DNA of 64,000 nucleotides from Methylobacterium sp. PvR107 (GCF_017833295.1 NZ_JAFIBW010000001.1:4677501-4741500); one strand, 5' to 3'. Counted from the first letter of the stretch, positions 1-12,365 are shown. Notes: a model not told the origin generated them from the sequence alone. Made by a program: numbers and translations.

Positions 1-939
1 CATCCGCGCCACGGCGGCCGCGTCGCCCGGGCCCTTGAGCAGATCCGCCAGGTAGGCGCCCGAGGCGTAGGATTCCGCATCCGACAGAAGCGCCGGCGTC
101 GGAACGGTTCCAGCCCGTTCCAGGGCACCGGCCGCCAGGGATGGCAGCTTCAGGACGTAGCCCCAGGGATTGGCGCGCGATGTCTCCAGCCAGCCGAAAT
201 CGAGAACCGGCGAAAGCAGCACCATCCCGGACAGGCCGACACCGATATCGTCCTGAAGCTTCTCGGTGATGAGTGGCCCGCGGAACCCGCCGTAGCTCTC
301 GCCGACGTAGAATTTCGGGCTGGCCATCCGGTCGTTGACGCGCAGGTAGCGCGCGATGATTGCGGCCAGGGTCGCGGCGTCGGAATCGATGTTCCAATAG
401 GCCTTGCCGTTGCCGTCCGCCGCGCGGCTGTAGCCCGTGCCGACCGGGTCGATGAAGACCAGATCGGAGAAGCCGAGCCAAGTCCCGTCATTGGGCGTGA
501 GCGCGACTGGCTGCGAAGGGCTGATGCTGTCGCCCCCCGTCGGCAAGCGCCAGGGGCCGATCGCCCCGATGTTGAGATAGGCGGAAGCCGCGCCGGGCCC
601 CCCGTTCACCGCGAAGGTGACCGGGCGCTCGCGGCCGGCCTCCGGCGCCACCGTATAGGCCACGTAGGCGATCTCGGCCTGCAGTTTCCCGGACTCGTCG
701 ACCAGGGGCAGGCTGCCGGCCGTGGCGGTGAAATCGAGGCGCTTGCCGTTCGGCAGCGTAAGGCTGTGCCGCGTCATCGAGTCCGGAGGCAGGCGACGGC
801 CCTCCGGCCCCCGCGGCGCCTGCCTGGCTTCCGACGGCCGCTGGTCGTGCGGCGCCTCATGTGCGCCCACCGACGGAGGCACCCCAAGGATCAGCGCGGC
901 GGCGAAGGCGGCGCGCGCGAAACGTCTGGTGAGGAGCAC
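1..939 (-). CDS. S10 family serine carboxypeptidase, exported, 3' end cut by window edge
   Basis: Only the first 313 codons are inside the window; the gene runs off the left edge. The GTG start at 939 lies two bases after the holC stop, so the two are probably co-transcribed. The N-terminus has arginines then an alanine/leucine-rich stretch (residues about 7-25) like a Sec signal peptide, so the enzyme should act in the periplasm. The S10 signature G-E-S-Y-G-G is at residues 213-218, with Ser215 as the expected nucleophile, and an oxyanion-loop-like NGGPG lies upstream. The Asp and His of the triad would be in the missing part. Family members remove C-terminal residues from peptides; the substrate here cannot be told. 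Confidence 0.85.
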   Translation of the reverse strand, partial: MLLTRRFARAAFAAALILGVPPSVGAHEAPHDQRPSEARQAPRGPEGRRLPPDSMTRHSLTLPNGKRLDFTATAGSLPLVDESGKLQAEIAYVAYTVAPEAGRERPVTFAVNGGPGAASAYLNIGAIGPWRLPTGGDSISPSQPVALTPNDGTWLGFSDLVFIDPVGTGYSRAADGNGKAYWNIDSDAATLAAIIARYLRVNDRMASPKFYVGESYGGFRGPLITEKLQDDIGVGLSGMVLLSPVLDFGWLETSRANPWGYVLKLPSLAAGALERAGTVPTPALLSDAESYASGAYLADLLKGPGDAAAVARM

Positions 940-941
940 GA

Positions 942-1394
942 TTATGCCTTCTTGTTCCAGCGGCCCGAATCGTCCTGCTGCCAGTAGGCGACCGCGTGGC
1001 CCGCCTCCTTGGCCTGCTTCCACTGCTCGCGGGCGCGCAGGAGCGCATCCTGGTCGGTCCCGTCGAACAGGATGCAGATGCGTTCGTAGGCTTCGGCGTC
1101 CGGCGGCAGGTCGGCGCCTTCCACGAGGAAGCGGATCGACGCCGTGTTGGGATTGATGTCGCGCAGGGTCAGCACGACCGGCTGGCTTCCCGCGTCGGGC
1201 TCGCGGTCGGTGCCGTGCGGCAGGAAGCTGTCGTCCGAATAGGTCCAGAGGTGGTCGTCGAGCGCCTGCAGACGCTCCTCGGTGGCGACCTGGATTGCGG
1301 CCTGCCAGCCCCGGTCGAGCGAGCGCTCGACGAGAGTCGGCAGCACCTTCTCCAGGGGCTGACGTTGCATGTGGTAGAAGAGGATCTCGGTCAC
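942..1394 (-). CDS. holC: DNA polymerase III subunit chi
   Basis: A 150-residue protein matching the chi subunit of the DNA polymerase III clamp loader. Chi pairs with psi and contacts SSB on the lagging strand. The start is GTG at 1394, reading VTEILFYHM, which is the usual N-terminus of the family; an ATG further upstream would add 34 arginine-rich residues that look non-coding. The end reads AVAYWQQDDSGRWNKKA, typical of alphaproteobacterial HolC. It stops just before the S10 peptidase gene. Confidence 0.85.
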   Translation of the reverse strand: MTEILFYHMQRQPLEKVLPTLVERSLDRGWQAAIQVATEERLQALDDHLWTYSDDSFLPHGTDREPDAGSQPVVLTLRDINPNTASIRFLVEGADLPPDAEAYERICILFDGTDQDALLRAREQWKQAKEAGHAVAYWQQDDSGRWNKKA

Positions 1395-1496
1395 GGCCCG
1401 GTCAATATAGGGTCCGGGACCGCGGCGCGAGGAGCGGCGCAAGGTCGCTCGCCGAGCCGAATGCATGGCCGTGTCAGCCCACGCCTTCGACTTCAA

Positions 1497-1568
1497 GAGC
1501 GCAGCGAAGCAACCCAGGGCGGCGCGCCCTCATTGAGCGTGGCGCAATTGGGCTGCTTCGCTGCGCTC
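1497..1568. repeat. Palindromic intergenic element with 20-base arms
   Basis: Left arm 1497-1516 and right arm 1549-1568 are inverted copies matching at 19 of 20 positions, separated by 32 bases. The arm contains the core GCAGCGAAGCAA. It lies between the end of pyrG and the start of holC, both minus strand. Flanking bases (GCAAGGACGG) resemble those of a related half-copy near 17160, so this is probably a dispersed REP-like element. It could also end or protect the pyrG transcript. Confidence 0.7.
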
Positions 1569-1599
1569 GCAAGGACGGCGAGGGCCGCGTGGCGCCCTG

Positions 1600-3822
<2,223 letters not shown>

Positions 3823-4054
3823 TCAGGCTCGCGCGAGTCGGCCAGTCGCGGGGACCAGCGAGGGCGCGCGACGACCGCCGCTCCCGGCAACGGCCGCAAA
3901 TCTGCGCCGGCCATACACCACTCACGGTCCGGCGCCAACTTTATGATCCGGTCGCGCCTGTCGCACGCGGGCCTCGCGCACCGCAGCCGGCTGTGCTCTG
4001 TCTCGGACCGTAGGACGGCGCACCCAATCCGCCGTCCCGTCCGGGAAGGAAGCC

Positions 4055-4501
4055 ATGCCGATTTCACGCCGCGCAGCGCTGGGCGCTGCCCTCACCACGC
4101 CGATCCTGCTGCAGACACCTCCCGGGACGGCCGCCGGTTCGGACGTTGCCGCCGTGGAGGAGGCGGTGGACGCCCTGACCAAGGCCCTGCTCGCCGGCGA
4201 CGGGCCGGCCCTCGAAGCCCTGACCCATGCCGGTCTGAGCTACGGCCATTCCAGCGGCCTGGTTCAGGACAAGGCGGCCTTCATCGAGCCGCTCGCGACC
4301 AAGCGTGCCTCCTTCCCCAGCATCACCCTGTCCGACCGGTCGGTCTCGATCGTGGGTGACGACGCGATCGCGCGCCACGTCTTCACCGGCGAATCCACCG
4401 CGAACGGTAAGACCTCCCCGGTGCATATCGGCGTATTGCAGGTCTGGCACCGGGACGGCGGGCGCTGGCAACTGCTGGCCCGCCAAGCGTTCAAGATCTG
4501 A
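4055..4501 (+). CDS. Exported NTF2-like (SnoaL/DUF4440-type) protein
   Basis: 148 residues. The N-terminus MPISRRAALGAALTTPILL has twin arginines followed by a hydrophobic stretch, like a short Tat signal. The rest resembles the DUF4440/nuclear-transport-factor-2 fold: an N-terminal helix pair (VEEAVDALTKALLAGD), a middle strand region and a closing strand with the typical W-H-R-D-G-G-R-W-Q-L-L-A-R-Q pattern. Function is unknown; members are small-molecule binding proteins or isomerase-like enzymes. It reads against its neighbours, sitting between secG and tpiA, so it looks inserted into that block. Confidence 0.75.
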   Translation: MPISRRAALGAALTTPILLQTPPGTAAGSDVAAVEEAVDALTKALLAGDGPALEALTHAGLSYGHSSGLVQDKAAFIEPLATKRASFPSITLSDRSVSIVGDDAIARHVFTGESTANGKTSPVHIGVLQVWHRDGGRWQLLARQAFKI

Positions 4502-4560
4502 ACGCGGCTCATTCCGGTTGTCATCCCGAACGGAGCGAAGCGTTTGAGCTGCTCCCCGTC

Positions 4561-4590
4561 ATCCCGGGGCCTTGCGGCGGAGCCCGGGAT
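4561..4590. repeat. Hairpin element, arm ATCCCGGG
   Basis: Arms 4561-4568 (ATCCCGGG) and 4583-4590 (CCCGGGAT) are perfectly complementary with a 14-base loop that contains TTGCGGCGG. It lies between the convergent NTF2-like gene and tpiA, 47 bases before a similar hairpin. It could terminate either transcript, although no T-run follows. Confidence 0.65.
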
Positions 4591-4636
4591 CTAGAGCCGC
4601 CGGCGCGTCAAGATCGTGCACCGACAGCGGGACTGG

Positions 4637-4666
4637 ATTCCGGGCTCGCCTGCGGCCCCCCGGAAT
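4637..4666. repeat. Hairpin element, arm ATTCCGGG
   Basis: Arms 4637-4644 (ATTCCGGG) and 4659-4666 (CCCGGAAT) form a perfect 8-bp stem around a 14-base loop (CTCGCCTGCGGCCC), followed by GACGGCG. Near-identical copies occur at 19266-19295 and 49062-49091, so this is a dispersed element. Confidence 0.75.
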
Positions 4667-4749
4667 GACGGCGCGGATCATCGCTCGATCGGGAGACAGG
4701 TCTCAGACAGTGCCGCACTCCGCTTCCCGATCGCGGCGCGAAGGCGCGC

Positions 4750-5511
4750 TCACGCGTAGGCGGCGCAAATCCCCAGAAAGTCCTCGGCGACGAGGCTCGC
4801 GCCGCCGACCAGGGCGCCGTCGACGTTGTCGACCGACAGGAGCTCCTTCGCGTTCCCGGGCTTCACCGAGCCGCCGTAGAGGATGCGGATCTTCTGCGCC
4901 TCGTCGCCGACGAGCTTGTCGAGCATCTCCCGGAGCGACGCGTGGACCTCGGCGATGTCGCGCGGCGTCGGCGTGCGGCCGGAGCCGATCGCCCAGACCG
5001 GCTCGTAGGCGATAACCGTGTCGGCCGCGGTCGCGCCCTTGGGCAAGCCGATGGCGAGCTGGGCGCGGACGATGTCGAGGGCGCGGCCCTGCTCGCGCTC
5101 CTCGATGGTCTCGCCGACGCAGATGATGCCGCACAGGCCGGCGCGGCGGGCGCCCAGCGCCTTGGCGTGGACGCCGTCGTCGGTCTCGTGATGGTAGGCC
5201 CGCCGCTCGGAATGGCCGACGATCACGTATTGCGCGCCGAGATCGGCGAGCATCTCGGCCGAGATCGAGCCGGTGAAGGCGCCGCTTGGGCGGGCGTGTA
5301 GATTCTGGCCGCCGATGGCGATCGGGGAGCCGGCGGCGGCGGCCACGCAGGAGCCGATCAGGGTCGCGGGCGGGCAGATCAGCACGTCGATGCGAGAGGC
5401 GAGGTCCGGCGAGAGGCGTTCGCGAATCGCCTCAACCACCTGGATCGACGCCCGCGTGCCGTTCATCTTCCAATTGCCGGCGACCAGCGGCCTGCGCCCC
5501 GACTGCGTCAT
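4750..5511 (-). CDS. tpiA: Triosephosphate isomerase
   Basis: 253 residues from ATG 5511, which has a GGGCGGGGA ribosome site directly upstream. It interconverts dihydroxyacetone phosphate and glyceraldehyde 3-phosphate in the cytoplasm. Catalytic residues are present: Lys15 in GNWKMNG, His100 in VGHSERR and Glu170 in AYEPVWAIG. An in-frame upstream extension is arginine/alanine-rich and was rejected. The gene is divergent from ppiD. Confidence 0.97.
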   Translation of the reverse strand: MTQSGRRPLVAGNWKMNGTRASIQVVEAIRERLSPDLASRIDVLICPPATLIGSCVAAAAGSPIAIGGQNLHARPSGAFTGSISAEMLADLGAQYVIVGHSERRAYHHETDDGVHAKALGARRAGLCGIICVGETIEEREQGRALDIVRAQLAIGLPKGATAADTVIAYEPVWAIGSGRTPTPRDIAEVHASLREMLDKLVGDEAQKIRILYGGSVKPGNAKELLSVDNVDGALVGGASLVAEDFLGICAAYA

Positions 5512-5700
5512 TCCCCGCCCTCTTTCCGCCGCGGCCTTTTTCCGAAGTTGCCGCGGCCTACCAGAGCGAGCTTGAGCGCGCAAACGGAGTGCGGACGCCG
5601 AGCCTTTGCCTGTGGGCGCGAATGGTCTATCGCGGTCGGCTCTCAGGAAGAGTGCCGGTCCGGAAACGGTCCGGCCGCTGAAGGTATTCGATCACAGACC

Positions 5701-7602
5701 ATGCTTCAGGGCATCCGCAACGCGAGCCAGCATTGGCTCGGCAAGATCGTCTTGACGGTCGTCTTCACGCTGCTCATCGCCGGCGTCGGCATCTACGGCG
5801 TCGAGGAGTTCTTCCGTGGCGGCGCCAGCAACAACGTGGCGACCGTCGGCAGCACGCCGATCACGGCCGAGCAGGTGCGGTCGGCCTATCAGAACCAGAT
5901 GCAGCGCTATCAGGCGCAGCTGAAGCGCGCGCTCACTCCGGACCAAGCGCGGATGCTCGGCCTCGACCGGCAGGTGATGTCCCAGCTGATCACCGAGGCC
6001 GCCCTCGACCAGAAGACCCATGATCTGGGCCTCGCGGTCCCGGATTCCTCGGTGATCAAAGCGATCCACGACGAGAAGAGCTTCCAGAATCAGCAGGGCC
6101 AGTTCGAGCCGCAGCTGTTTTACCAGACCCTGCAGCGCGCCGGGCTGAACGAGGGGATGTTCGTGCGCGAGCAGCGCGCGGTGATTGCCCGGCTCCAGCT
6201 CGCCGAGGCGGTGTCGTCCGGCCTGCACGTGCCGGTCGCCCTGCGCGAGGCGGTCCACCGCTACACGACCGAGCGCCGCGCGGCGTCCTACCTGATGCTG
6301 ACGCCCTCGACGGCGGGCCAGATCCCGGATCCGACCGACGAGGAGCTGAAGACCTGGTACGAGGCCAACAAGTCCGGCTTCCGCGCACCGGAATTCCGGT
6401 CCGCCAATCTACTGGTGGTCGACCCGGAAGCGATGGCCAAGCCCGAGGCGATCACCGACGCCGATGCCCGCGCCGCCTACGGGCTGAACAAGGATCGCTA
6501 CGGCAGCCCGGAGAAGCGCACGATCCAGCAGATCGTGTTCCCCGACAACGCCGCCGCCGAGGCGGCCCGCAAGGCGATCGAGGACGGCTCCAAGACCTTC
6601 GAGGCGGTCGCGACCGAGCGCGGTACCGACGAGAAGGATCTGACCCTCGGCACGCTCACCAAGAGCGAGCTGTTCGACAAGGCGGTGGCCGATGCCGCCT
6701 TCGCGCTTCCGGAAGGCGGCGTCAGCCAGCCGGTCCAGGGCCGCTTCGGCACGGTGCTCCTGCGGGTGACCAAGATCGAGGCCGGAACGGTGAAGCCGTT
6801 CGAGCAGGTCGAAGGTGAGATCCGCAAGGGCCTCGCCCTGGCCCGCGCCCGCGACGCCATGGAGACGACCCGCGACGCCATCGAGGACCAGCGGGCCGGC
6901 GCGAAGCCGCTGACCGACATCGCGGCCGAGCGCGGGCTCAAGCTCGTGGCCGTGAAGGCCGTCGATCCCAACGGCAAGGATCCGGAGGGCCGGAAGGTCG
7001 GCGACATTCCCGACCCCGACACGACCCTGCCGGCTCTGTTCCGCGCCGAAATCGGCGGCGACAACGAGCCCCTGCGCACCAAGGCCGGCGGCTATGTCTG
7101 GTACGACGTCACCAACATCGATCCCGCCCACGACAAGCCGCTCGATCAAGTCAAGGACGGCGTGAAGGCCGGCTGGACCGCCGCCGAAATCGCCAAACGC
7201 CTGCAGGCCAAGGGGCGCGAGCTGATGGAGAAGCTCAACAACGGCGCCTCTCTGGAGGACGTCGCCAAGGAGATCGGCGTCAATCCGCAGGAGGTGCAGG
7301 ATCTGGCCCGCAACCAGGCCAAGGACATGCTGACGACCGACAACGTCAACCTGATCTTCGCCACGCCGGTCGGCAAGGCCGGGACCGCGGCGGCGAACGA
7401 TTCCCGGGCAGTCTTCAAGGTCACGGCCGCGACGATGCCGGCCTTCGTCGCCGACAGCCCGAGCGACAGGACGATCACGCAGAACTTCCAGGCCGCGCTC
7501 GCCGACGACGTGCTGTCCGAGTACATCGCCGAGGTCCAGAAGAACGCGGGCGTGAAGATCGATGCGCCGGCCCTGCGCCGTGCGATCGGCGGCGAGTACT
7601 GA
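5701..7602 (+). CDS. ppiD: Peptidyl-prolyl cis-trans isomerase D (SurA/PPIC type), membrane anchored
   Basis: 633 residues from ATG 5701. The start MLQGIRNASQHWLGK is followed by one membrane segment (about 15-35), so the bulk faces the periplasm. A SurA_N-like chaperone region follows, including LITEAALDQKTHDLGL near residues 99-114, and a PPIC rotamase domain lies near 270-363. PpiD helps newly exported outer-membrane and periplasmic proteins fold. The stop is three bases before the trpE ATG, so the two are likely co-transcribed. This ppiD-trpE pairing divergent from tpiA is common in alphaproteobacteria. Confidence 0.92.
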   Translation: MLQGIRNASQHWLGKIVLTVVFTLLIAGVGIYGVEEFFRGGASNNVATVGSTPITAEQVRSAYQNQMQRYQAQLKRALTPDQARMLGLDRQVMSQLITEAALDQKTHDLGLAVPDSSVIKAIHDEKSFQNQQGQFEPQLFYQTLQRAGLNEGMFVREQRAVIARLQLAEAVSSGLHVPVALREAVHRYTTERRAASYLMLTPSTAGQIPDPTDEELKTWYEANKSGFRAPEFRSANLLVVDPEAMAKPEAITDADARAAYGLNKDRYGSPEKRTIQQIVFPDNAAAEAARKAIEDGSKTFEAVATERGTDEKDLTLGTLTKSELFDKAVADAAFALPEGGVSQPVQGRFGTVLLRVTKIEAGTVKPFEQVEGEIRKGLALARARDAMETTRDAIEDQRAGAKPLTDIAAERGLKLVAVKAVDPNGKDPEGRKVGDIPDPDTTLPALFRAEIGGDNEPLRTKAGGYVWYDVTNIDPAHDKPLDQVKDGVKAGWTAAEIAKRLQAKGRELMEKLNNGASLEDVAKEIGVNPQEVQDLARNQAKDMLTTDNVNLIFATPVGKAGTAAANDSRAVFKVTAATMPAFVADSPSDRTITQNFQAALADDVLSEYIAEVQKNAGVKIDAPALRRAIGGEY

Positions 7603-7605
7603 GGC

Positions 7606-9126
7606 ATGGCCGAGGCTCCGGATTTCGCGGCCTTCGCGGATCGCTACGAGGCCGGCCAGCCCAGCTTCGTTGCGCTGAGTCTCGTGGCGGATCTCGAGAC
7701 GCCGGTGGCGGCGTTCCTGAAGCTGCGCGCCCGGCACGCGGGATCGGCTTTCCTGCTCGAATCGGTCGAGGGGGGCGCCGTCCGCGGACGCTACTCGATG
7801 ATCGGCCTCGATCCGGACCTCGTCTGGCGCTGCCGGGACGGCACTGCCGCCGTCGCGCGCGGTGCCGATCTCGAGCGCTTCGAGCCCGACGAACGGGCGC
7901 CGCTCGCGAGCCTGCGGGCCCTGATCGCCGAGAGCGCGATCGGCGCGCCGGAGGGCGAGGATCTGCCACCGATGGCTGCCGGCCTGTTCGGCTATCTCGG
8001 CTACGACATGGTCCGTGCCATGGAGCGGCTGCCGGAGCCCAATCCCGATCCCCTCGGGGTGCCGGACGCGATCCTGATCCGGCCGCGGGTTATGGTGGTC
8101 TTCGACTCGATCCGCGACCTCATCACCGTGGTCACTCCCGTTCGGCCGGCCGCGGGCATCGCGGCGCGCGCCGCCTACGAGGACGCTCTGCAGCGCCTCG
8201 ACCGGGTGGCGGCGGCGCTCGAGGGCCCGCTGCCGATCGAGGCGCGGATCGATCTCACGGCTGTGGCCCACCCCGAGCCGGTCTCGAATACCTCGCCCGA
8301 CGACTTTTTCGCCATGGTGGCGCGGGCCAAGGAGTACATCGTCGCCGGCGACGTCTTCCAGGTCGTGCTGTCCCAGCGCTTCTCGGCACCGTTCACGCTG
8401 CCGGCCTTCAGCCTGTACCGGTCGCTCCGGCGCACCAACCCGGCGCCGTTCCTCTGCTACCTCGACTTCGAGGCCTTCCAGATCGTCTGCTCCTCGCCGG
8501 AAATTCTCGTGCGGGTGCGTGAGGGCACCGTCACGGTCCGGCCGATCGCCGGAACGCGCCGCCGCGGCACCACGCCGGCCGAGGACGCGGCTCTGGCCGA
8601 GGAACTCCTCGCCGATCCGAAGGAGCGGGCCGAACACCTGATGCTGCTCGACCTCGGGCGCAACGATGCCGGCCGCGTCTCGCGGATCGGCAGTGTCCGC
8701 GTGACCGACTCGTTCTTCATCGAGCGCTACAGCCAGGTCATGCACATCGTGTCCAACGTCGAGGGCGACCTCGACCCGCGTCACGATCCGCTCGACGCCC
8801 TGGCGGCGGGATTCCCGGCCGGCACGGTCTCGGGCGCGCCGAAAGTGCGCGCCATGGAGATCATCGACGAGCTGGAGCGCGAGAAGCGCGGACCCTATGC
8901 CGGCTGCATCGGCTATTTCGGCGCGCGCGGCGAGATGGATACCTGCATCGTCCTGCGCACCGCATTGGTGAAGGACGGGCGGATGCACGTCCAGGCCGGC
9001 GCCGGGATCGTCTACGATTCCGATCCCGCGTCCGAGCAGCAGGAATGCGTCAACAAGGCCAAGGCCTTGTTCCGGGCCGCCGAGGAGGCGGTGCGGTTTG
9101 CCGCCCAGGCGAAGCGGGGTCAGTGA
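7606..9126 (+). CDS. trpE: Anthranilate synthase component I
   Basis: 506 residues. With TrpG it makes anthranilate from chorismate and glutamine. The tryptophan-feedback element LLES is at residues 50-53. The chorismate-binding domain shows RPIAGTRRRG, LMLLDLGRNDAGRVS and, near the C-terminus, QAGAGIVYDSDP, all family hallmarks. It starts three bases after ppiD and is separated from trpG by 136 bases. Confidence 0.97.
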   Translation: MAEAPDFAAFADRYEAGQPSFVALSLVADLETPVAAFLKLRARHAGSAFLLESVEGGAVRGRYSMIGLDPDLVWRCRDGTAAVARGADLERFEPDERAPLASLRALIAESAIGAPEGEDLPPMAAGLFGYLGYDMVRAMERLPEPNPDPLGVPDAILIRPRVMVVFDSIRDLITVVTPVRPAAGIAARAAYEDALQRLDRVAAALEGPLPIEARIDLTAVAHPEPVSNTSPDDFFAMVARAKEYIVAGDVFQVVLSQRFSAPFTLPAFSLYRSLRRTNPAPFLCYLDFEAFQIVCSSPEILVRVREGTVTVRPIAGTRRRGTTPAEDAALAEELLADPKERAEHLMLLDLGRNDAGRVSRIGSVRVTDSFFIERYSQVMHIVSNVEGDLDPRHDPLDALAAGFPAGTVSGAPKVRAMEIIDELEREKRGPYAGCIGYFGARGEMDTCIVLRTALVKDGRMHVQAGAGIVYDSDPASEQQECVNKAKALFRAAEEAVRFAAQAKRGQ

Positions 9127-9283
9127 GGGGCCGCGCTCCTTGCTCCCCCGAGCACGCCCTCATCTCGACGCAGGCACCTTAGGATGAGGTCTCTGGGTTG
9201 AGCAGGGGGCTTGCAAGCCGTGCCCGGTTGACCGGCCTCCCTCGAGCGGTCACATCGCCTGCATGCCCGAGCGTGCCGCCGCG

Positions 9284-9898
9284 ATGCCCAATGTCCTCGT
9301 CATCGACAACTACGATTCCTTCACGTGGAATCTGGTCCATCTGATCGGGCCGCTCTGCGGCGCGATCGATGTCGTGCGCAACGACGCGCTCACCGTCCCC
9401 GAAATCCGCGCCAGGGCGCCGGACGCGATCGTGCTCTCGCCCGGCCCGTGCACGCCGAACGAGGCGGGGATCTGCCTCGACGTGGTGCGGGACCTCTCCG
9501 AGGAAGTCCCGATCTTCGGCGTCTGCCTCGGGCTCCAGGCGATCGGTCAGGCCTTCGGGGGCGACGTGGTGCGGGCACCCCTGCCGTTGCACGGCAAGGT
9601 CTCGACCATCCGCCATGGGGCCAGCGGCCTGTTCCGCGGCCTGAACGACAGCTTCGAGGCGACACGCTACCACTCCCTGGTGGTCGACCGTGCGACTTGC
9701 CCGCAGACGCTTCGGGTCACCGCCGAGGCGGACGGCCTGATCATGGGGCTGGAGCATGCCGAGCGCCCGCTTCACGGAGTCCAGTTCCATCCGGAGAGCA
9801 TCCGCTCGCAGCACGGCAGCGAGATCGTGAAGAACTTCCTCGATCTCGCTGCGGCGTGGAACGCGGCGCGTGACAGGACCCGCGCCGACGTGCATTGA
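9284..9898 (+). CDS. trpG: Anthranilate synthase component II (glutamine amidotransferase)
   Basis: 204 residues if started at ATG 9284 (MPNVLVIDNYDSFTWNLVH), the usual family N-terminus. An in-frame ATG at 9263 would add seven residues, and neither has a strong ribosome site. The class I amidotransferase triad is present: Cys81 in FGVCLGLQ and His169/Glu171 in VQFHPES. It supplies ammonia to TrpE and may also serve PabB in folate synthesis. It is followed by trpD after 35 bases. Confidence 0.94.
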   Translation: MPNVLVIDNYDSFTWNLVHLIGPLCGAIDVVRNDALTVPEIRARAPDAIVLSPGPCTPNEAGICLDVVRDLSEEVPIFGVCLGLQAIGQAFGGDVVRAPLPLHGKVSTIRHGASGLFRGLNDSFEATRYHSLVVDRATCPQTLRVTAEADGLIMGLEHAERPLHGVQFHPESIRSQHGSEIVKNFLDLAAAWNAARDRTRADVH

Positions 9899-9933
9899 CG
9901 GCCGGGCGCCGGGGCGGCCCTCCGATAGAATCC

Positions 9934-10971
9934 ATGGACAGTTTCAGACCCCATCTCGCGAAGGTCGCCGGGGGCCTCGCCCTTGACCGTGCCGAGGCGC
10001 GCGCGGCCTTCGACGACCTGCTGTCGGGCGAGGTGACGCCCGTTCAGGCCGGCGCGTTCCTGATTGCCCTCAAGGTGCGCGGCGAGACCGTCGACGAGAT
10101 CGTCGGCGCGGCCGAGGCGATGCGCGCCCGCATGACCCGCGTCGCCGCGCCGGCGGATGCCATCGACGTGGTCGGCACGGGCGGCGACCATTCCGGGAGC
10201 GTGAACGTCTCGACGCTGGCGGCGATCCTGGTTGCGGCCTGCGGCGTGCCGGTGGCCAAGCACGGCAACCGTGCGGCGACATCGCGCTCCGGCGCGGCCG
10301 ATGTGCTCGCGGCCCTCGGCGTCCGGCTCGGGCTCGATGCCGACAACCAGGCGCGCTGCCTCGCGGAGGCCGGTTTGTGCTTCCTGTTCGCGCAGGCCCA
10401 CCACCCGGCCATGCGCCACGTGGCCGGAATCCGCTCGGAGCTGCCGGTCCGAACGATCTTCAACCTGCTGGGACCCTTGAGCAATCCGGCTGGTGTCGCC
10501 TACCAGCTCTTCGGCGTCGCCCAGGAGGCGCTGGCCGAGCCGCTCACGCGGGTTCTGGCCGAACTCGGAAGCCGTCGCGTCTGGACCGTCCACGGGTCCG
10601 ACGGGCTCGACGAGATCACCGTCACCGGGCCGACGCGGGTCGTCGCTCTGGAAGGTGGGCGCGTTACCCGCTTCACCATTGATCCCCGCGACCTCGGGCT
10701 GCCCCTGCGTTCGCCCGAGGAGCTGCGCGGCGGCGATCCCGCCGACAATGCCAAGGCGCTTCAAGCCGTGTTGGCGGGGGCGCGCAACGCCTACCGGGAC
10801 ATCGCGGTTCTCAATGCGGCGGCGGCACTTGTCGTCGCGGGTCAGGTGCCGACCCTGGCGGACGGGCTCGCGCGGGCGCAGGATGCGGTCGATTCCGGGG
10901 CAGCCCGGGCGACCCTTGCCCGCCTCGTCCAGGCCTCGAACGACCGCTTCAATGGGCAGGAGGGCCGATGA
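9934..10971 (+). CDS. trpD: Anthranilate phosphoribosyltransferase
   Basis: 345 residues from ATG 9934. It transfers phosphoribose from PRPP to anthranilate, the second step of the tryptophan branch. The PRPP-binding GTGGD is at 81-85, with NVST following, and KHGNRA is at 109-114. A second anthranilate/metal region shows GLDEIT. The stop overlaps the trpC start as ATGA, which suggests translational coupling. Confidence 0.97.
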   Translation: MDSFRPHLAKVAGGLALDRAEARAAFDDLLSGEVTPVQAGAFLIALKVRGETVDEIVGAAEAMRARMTRVAAPADAIDVVGTGGDHSGSVNVSTLAAILVAACGVPVAKHGNRAATSRSGAADVLAALGVRLGLDADNQARCLAEAGLCFLFAQAHHPAMRHVAGIRSELPVRTIFNLLGPLSNPAGVAYQLFGVAQEALAEPLTRVLAELGSRRVWTVHGSDGLDEITVTGPTRVVALEGGRVTRFTIDPRDLGLPLRSPEELRGGDPADNAKALQAVLAGARNAYRDIAVLNAAAALVVAGQVPTLADGLARAQDAVDSGAARATLARLVQASNDRFNGQEGR

Positions 10972-11870
10972 GCTCGCTCACGCAAGAGGCGACCCACGAG
11001 ACCGTCGCGGAGGCGCCGCCCGAGCGGCCGAACGTGCTGGCCCGGATCGAGGCCTATAAGCGCCGCGAGATCGCCGAAGCCAAGCTGCGCGTGCCCCTCG
11101 CCAAGCTCGAGCGCAAGGTGGCGCAGGCCGATCCGGTCCGCGGCTTCGCGGCGGCGATCCGCGCCCACCGCGCCGAGGGGCGCCCGGCGCTCATCGCCGA
11201 GGTGAAGAAGGCCTCGCCCTCGAAGGGCCTGATCCGTGCCGATTTTGACCCAGCGACCCTGGCCGCCGCCTACGAACAGGGCGGCGCTACCTGCCTGTCG
11301 GTCCTGACCGACGAGCCATCGTTCCAGGGGCGCCCGGAATACCTGACCCAGGCGCGGGCCGCCTGCAGGCTGCCGGTGCTGCGCAAGGACTTCCTGTTTG
11401 AGCCCTACCAGGTCTACGAGGCCCGGGCCTGGGGGGCCGACTGCATTTTGGCGATCATGGCTTGCCTCGACGACGATGAGGCGGTGGCGCTGGTAGAAAC
11501 GGCCGATCTCCTCGGGATGGACGTTCTGGTCGAGGTGCACGACGAGGCCGAGCTCGCGCGGGCGGTCCCACTCGGCACGGCGCTGATCGGCATCAACAAC
11601 CGCAACCTCAAGACCTTCGAGGTCTCGTTCGAGACGGCGATCCGCCTCGCACCCGGCATCCCGGCCGACCGGATCGCCGTGGCGGAGAGCGGCATCGGCG
11701 GCCATGCCGACGTCGCGCGTCTGCAGGAGAACGGCCTCGGCGTCGTGCTGGTGGGCGAGAGCCTGATGCGTCAGGCCGACGTCATGCAGGCCACCCGCGC
11801 GCTGCTCTTCGGGGACGGCGAGGCCAAAGGCTCCGACACCAAGGGCGGCAAGGCCCGGAAGAAGGGCTGA
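10968..11870 (+). CDS. trpC: Indole-3-glycerol phosphate synthase
   Basis: 300 residues, slightly longer than the usual 260-270 because of an N-terminal extension of about 20 polar residues. The TIM-barrel core has the catalytic lysines in [12 protein letters not shown] (about Lys80/81) and [13 protein letters not shown] (Lys140), and the phosphate-binding [10 protein letters not shown]. It closes the indole ring of the tryptophan precursor. It overlaps trpD by four bases and is followed three bases later by moaC. The last 15 residues are Lys/Gly-rich. Confidence 0.96.
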   Translation: MSSLTQEATHETVAEAPPERPNVLARIEAYKRREIAEAKLRVPLAKLERKVAQADPVRGFAAAIRAHRAEGRPALIAEVKKASPSKGLIRADFDPATLAAAYEQGGATCLSVLTDEPSFQGRPEYLTQARAACRLPVLRKDFLFEPYQVYEARAWGADCILAIMACLDDDEAVALVETADLLGMDVLVEVHDEAELARAVPLGTALIGINNRNLKTFEVSFETAIRLAPGIPADRIAVAESGIGGHADVARLQENGLGVVLVGESLMRQADVMQATRALLFGDGEAKGSDTKGGKARKKG

Positions 11871-11873
11871 GCG

Positions 11874-12365
11874 ATGCAGCCGGGCACGACGCTCACCCAT
11901 CTCGACACCAGCGGCGCGGCCAACATGGTCGACGTCACCGACAAGCCGGCCACCGACCGCACCGCCAGGGCCGAGGGCAGCATCGTGATGAAGCCTGAGA
12001 CCCTTGCGCTGATCCGCGAGGGCGACGCCAAGAAGGGCGACGTGATCGGCACCGCGCGGCTGGCCGGCATCATGGCGGCCAAGCGCACCCACGAGCTGAT
12101 CCCCCTGTGCCACCCGCTGCTGCTCTCGAAGGTCCGGGTGGAGATCGAGCCCGACGACGCGCTGCCCGGCCTGCGCATCGCCGCCGAGGTCCGGGTCCAG
12201 GGCCCGACCGGCGTCGAGATGGAGGCGCTCACCGCCGTCTCGGTGGCATGTCTGACCGTCTACGACATGGTGAAGGCCGTGGATCGCGGCATGCGGATCG
12301 AGGGCATCCGGCTGACCGCCAAGGATGGCGGCCGGTCCGGCACCTACCGGGCCCCTGCCGTATGA
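11874..12365 (+). CDS. moaC: Cyclic pyranopterin monophosphate synthase
   Basis: 163 residues. It acts after MoaA in molybdenum cofactor synthesis, forming cyclic pyranopterin monophosphate. Family motifs are present: [18 protein letters not shown] near the start, [13 protein letters not shown], and [20 protein letters not shown] with KAVDRGM. Its stop overlaps the moeA ATG (ATGA). The trpC-moaC-moeA order is standard in alphaproteobacteria. Confidence 0.97.
   Translation: MQPGTTLTHLDTSGAANMVDVTDKPATDRTARAEGSIVMKPETLALIREGDAKKGDVIGTARLAGIMAAKRTHELIPLCHPLLLSKVRVEIEPDDALPGLRIAAEVRVQGPTGVEMEALTAVSVACLTVYDMVKAVDRGMRIEGIRLTAKDGGRSGTYRAPAV

Noticed and set aside
6409..8988. A very long minus-strand open frame (859 codons)
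   Set aside because: It is antisense to ppiD and trpE, both clearly coding on the plus strand. Such frames are common in GC-rich DNA and have no domain motifs.
9127..9262. A possible trp leader peptide or attenuator between trpE and trpG
   Set aside because: No frame with clustered Trp codons and no paired antiterminator hairpins could be built; the gap looks like ordinary or repeat-derived sequence.
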